From: a virus
Direction: 5' to 3' (one strand)
Length of the DNA: 50,724 nucleotides
Virus record (IMG/VR): IMGVR_UViG_3300032282_002410
Location: 1-50,724 of that record
Part shown: piece by piece, positions 50,294-50,724 of the stretch
Layout of the letters: the number at the start of each line of letters is the position of its first letter
Numbering within the stretch: the stretch's first letter is position 1
The notes under the pieces: model-generated
Database searches by the model: none
Told to the model about the DNA's origin: nothing
Seen by the model: only the letters and a program-made list of their open reading frames with translations
Translations under genes and position numbers: made by a program

Positions 50294-50628
50294 GCAGGAA
50301 ATCCAAACTTAAACTCAAAATAAGCTTCCAACTTGAGTTTATGCCTTTTAACTTTAGTAGCCACTAGCTTTAAATTATTTATAATTACTGTCGTAAAATA
50401 ATTAAAAGCCGAGCCGCTTTCAGGTCTAAAATTACGCAGTGTTCTTAGGACAAGGAGGAAGCATTCTTGTTTTGCGTCTTCCTTGTCCACTTTAAAATGG
50501 AAAGCGTCTATGATGTTGCCGATGAGGGTGTCGAAACAAGCCATCAACTCATCCTGAAATTCATAATTACCAGAACAGTGTAGTTTAATTAATTGTTCAA
50601 AACGTTTGTTATTAAGATACTCCGACAC
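50266..50628 (-). CDS. 55: Late-promoter sigma factor, gp55-like (short)
   Basis: A 120-residue protein starting with GTG at 50628 (an in-frame stop lies 6 bases upstream, so no longer form exists). Residues ~28-90 fit sigma region 2 as in gp55: DTLIGNIIDAFHF, then EDAKQECFLLVLRTLRNFRPE and SGSAFNYFTTVIINNLK. gp55 directs host RNA polymerase to TATAAATA late promoters, such as those at 35460 and 46371. T4 gp55 has 185 residues; this one is unusually short. The C-terminus is aromatic and acidic at first (LEAYFEFKFGF), which could be a clamp-binding tail, but then ends PDASSC. No ribosome binding site is seen before the GTG. Confidence 0.75.
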   Translation of the reverse strand: MSEYLNNKRFEQLIKLHCSGNYEFQDELMACFDTLIGNIIDAFHFKVDKEDAKQECFLLVLRTLRNFRPESGSAFNYFTTVIINNLKLVATKVKRHKLKLEAYFEFKFGFPAQPPDASSC

Positions 50629-50642
50629 AAATTAATAATAGT

Positions 50643-50724
50643 ATGAGAATACTACCAGATCCTTTTAAATATGAATATATTGATTGCAAGGGCTGCACTC
50701 AACTCCAACGTAATCAAGTTTGCC
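50643..50724 (+). CDS. Start of a protein with CxxC motif (runs off the right edge)
   Basis: An open frame from ATG 50643 to the window end gives 27 residues (MRILPDPFKYEYIDCKGC, then TQLQRNQVC). The CKGC pair suggests a zinc-binding or HNH-type protein, but too little is present to assign. It diverges from the sigma factor gene with a 14-base gap. No ribosome binding site is visible. Confidence 0.4.
   Translation, partial: MRILPDPFKYEYIDCKGCTQLQRNQVC

Noticed and set aside
1-50724. tRNA genes, CRISPR arrays, insertion sequences, integrase or attachment sites
   Set aside because: All gaps between genes are about 112 bases or shorter and contain only promoter-like strings and hairpins; no cloverleaf, spaced repeats or transposase/integrase was seen.

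Overview
The window is part of the genome of an AT-rich, T4-like contractile-tailed phage (myovirus). Evidence for this is a nearly gapless series of T4-type virion genes: gp25, gp6, a gp7-like wedge protein, gp53, a gp5-type spike, a PAAR tip, gp21, gp22, gp23, gp14/gp15-type neck proteins, gp18 and gp19. They are accompanied by a UvsW-type helicase, a gp61-type primase and a gp55-type late sigma factor. Two large wedge/fibre proteins (starting at 26537 and 30013) have N-termini that I recall from cyanophage-like relatives of T4, so the phage probably belongs to that aquatic branch. The host cannot be read from the sequence. No integrase, tRNA, CRISPR or IS element was seen, and no gene-free stretch exceeds about 112 bases.

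Layout. 1-678 (minus): 5' part of a helicase. 709-5624 (plus): a gp26-type hub/tail-assembly protein with a candidate -1 frameshift extension, then four unassigned putative virion proteins. 5621-7645: a replication and nuclease island inside the structural cluster, with primase (minus) and a Cas4/RecB-like nuclease (plus) sharing a CATG at their starts, plus a small unknown gene. 7728-35421 (plus): tail hub and baseplate, in the order unknown, tape measure, tube-initiator-like protein, gp53, gp27-like hub, gp5-like spike, LamG protein, gp25, gp6, gp7-like, Kelch propeller protein, small baseplate protein, beta-helix protein, two more large baseplate/fibre proteins and the PAAR tip. 35505-40010 (plus): head core, protease, scaffold and major capsid, closed by a strong terminator. 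40122-46348 (plus): neck (gp13/14/15-like), sheath and tube, followed by a second terminator. 46418-49081 (plus): a large unknown, possibly internal head, protein. 49062-50724: PD-(D/E)XK nuclease (minus), two small unknown genes (plus), late sigma factor (minus) and the start of another gene.

How it works together. Spike, PAAR tip, hub and wedge proteins would form the baseplate. The tape measure and its chaperone would set tube length. Tube and sheath would polymerise on the baseplate, and the neck proteins would close the tail. The scaffold and protease would mature the capsid. The late sigma factor would read promoters of the TATAAATA type, seen exactly at 35460 and 46371.

The most striking feature is the tail sheath protein. 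It is 1080 residues long (T4 gp18 is 659) and carries, in frame, a roughly 380-residue SGNH/sialate-O-acetylesterase-like domain with an apparently complete Ser-Asp-His triad. The virion would then carry many copies of an esterase along its tail. Other notable points are the slippery T-run in the gp26-type gene, a six-blade Kelch baseplate protein, and promoter placements suggesting leaderless mRNAs.
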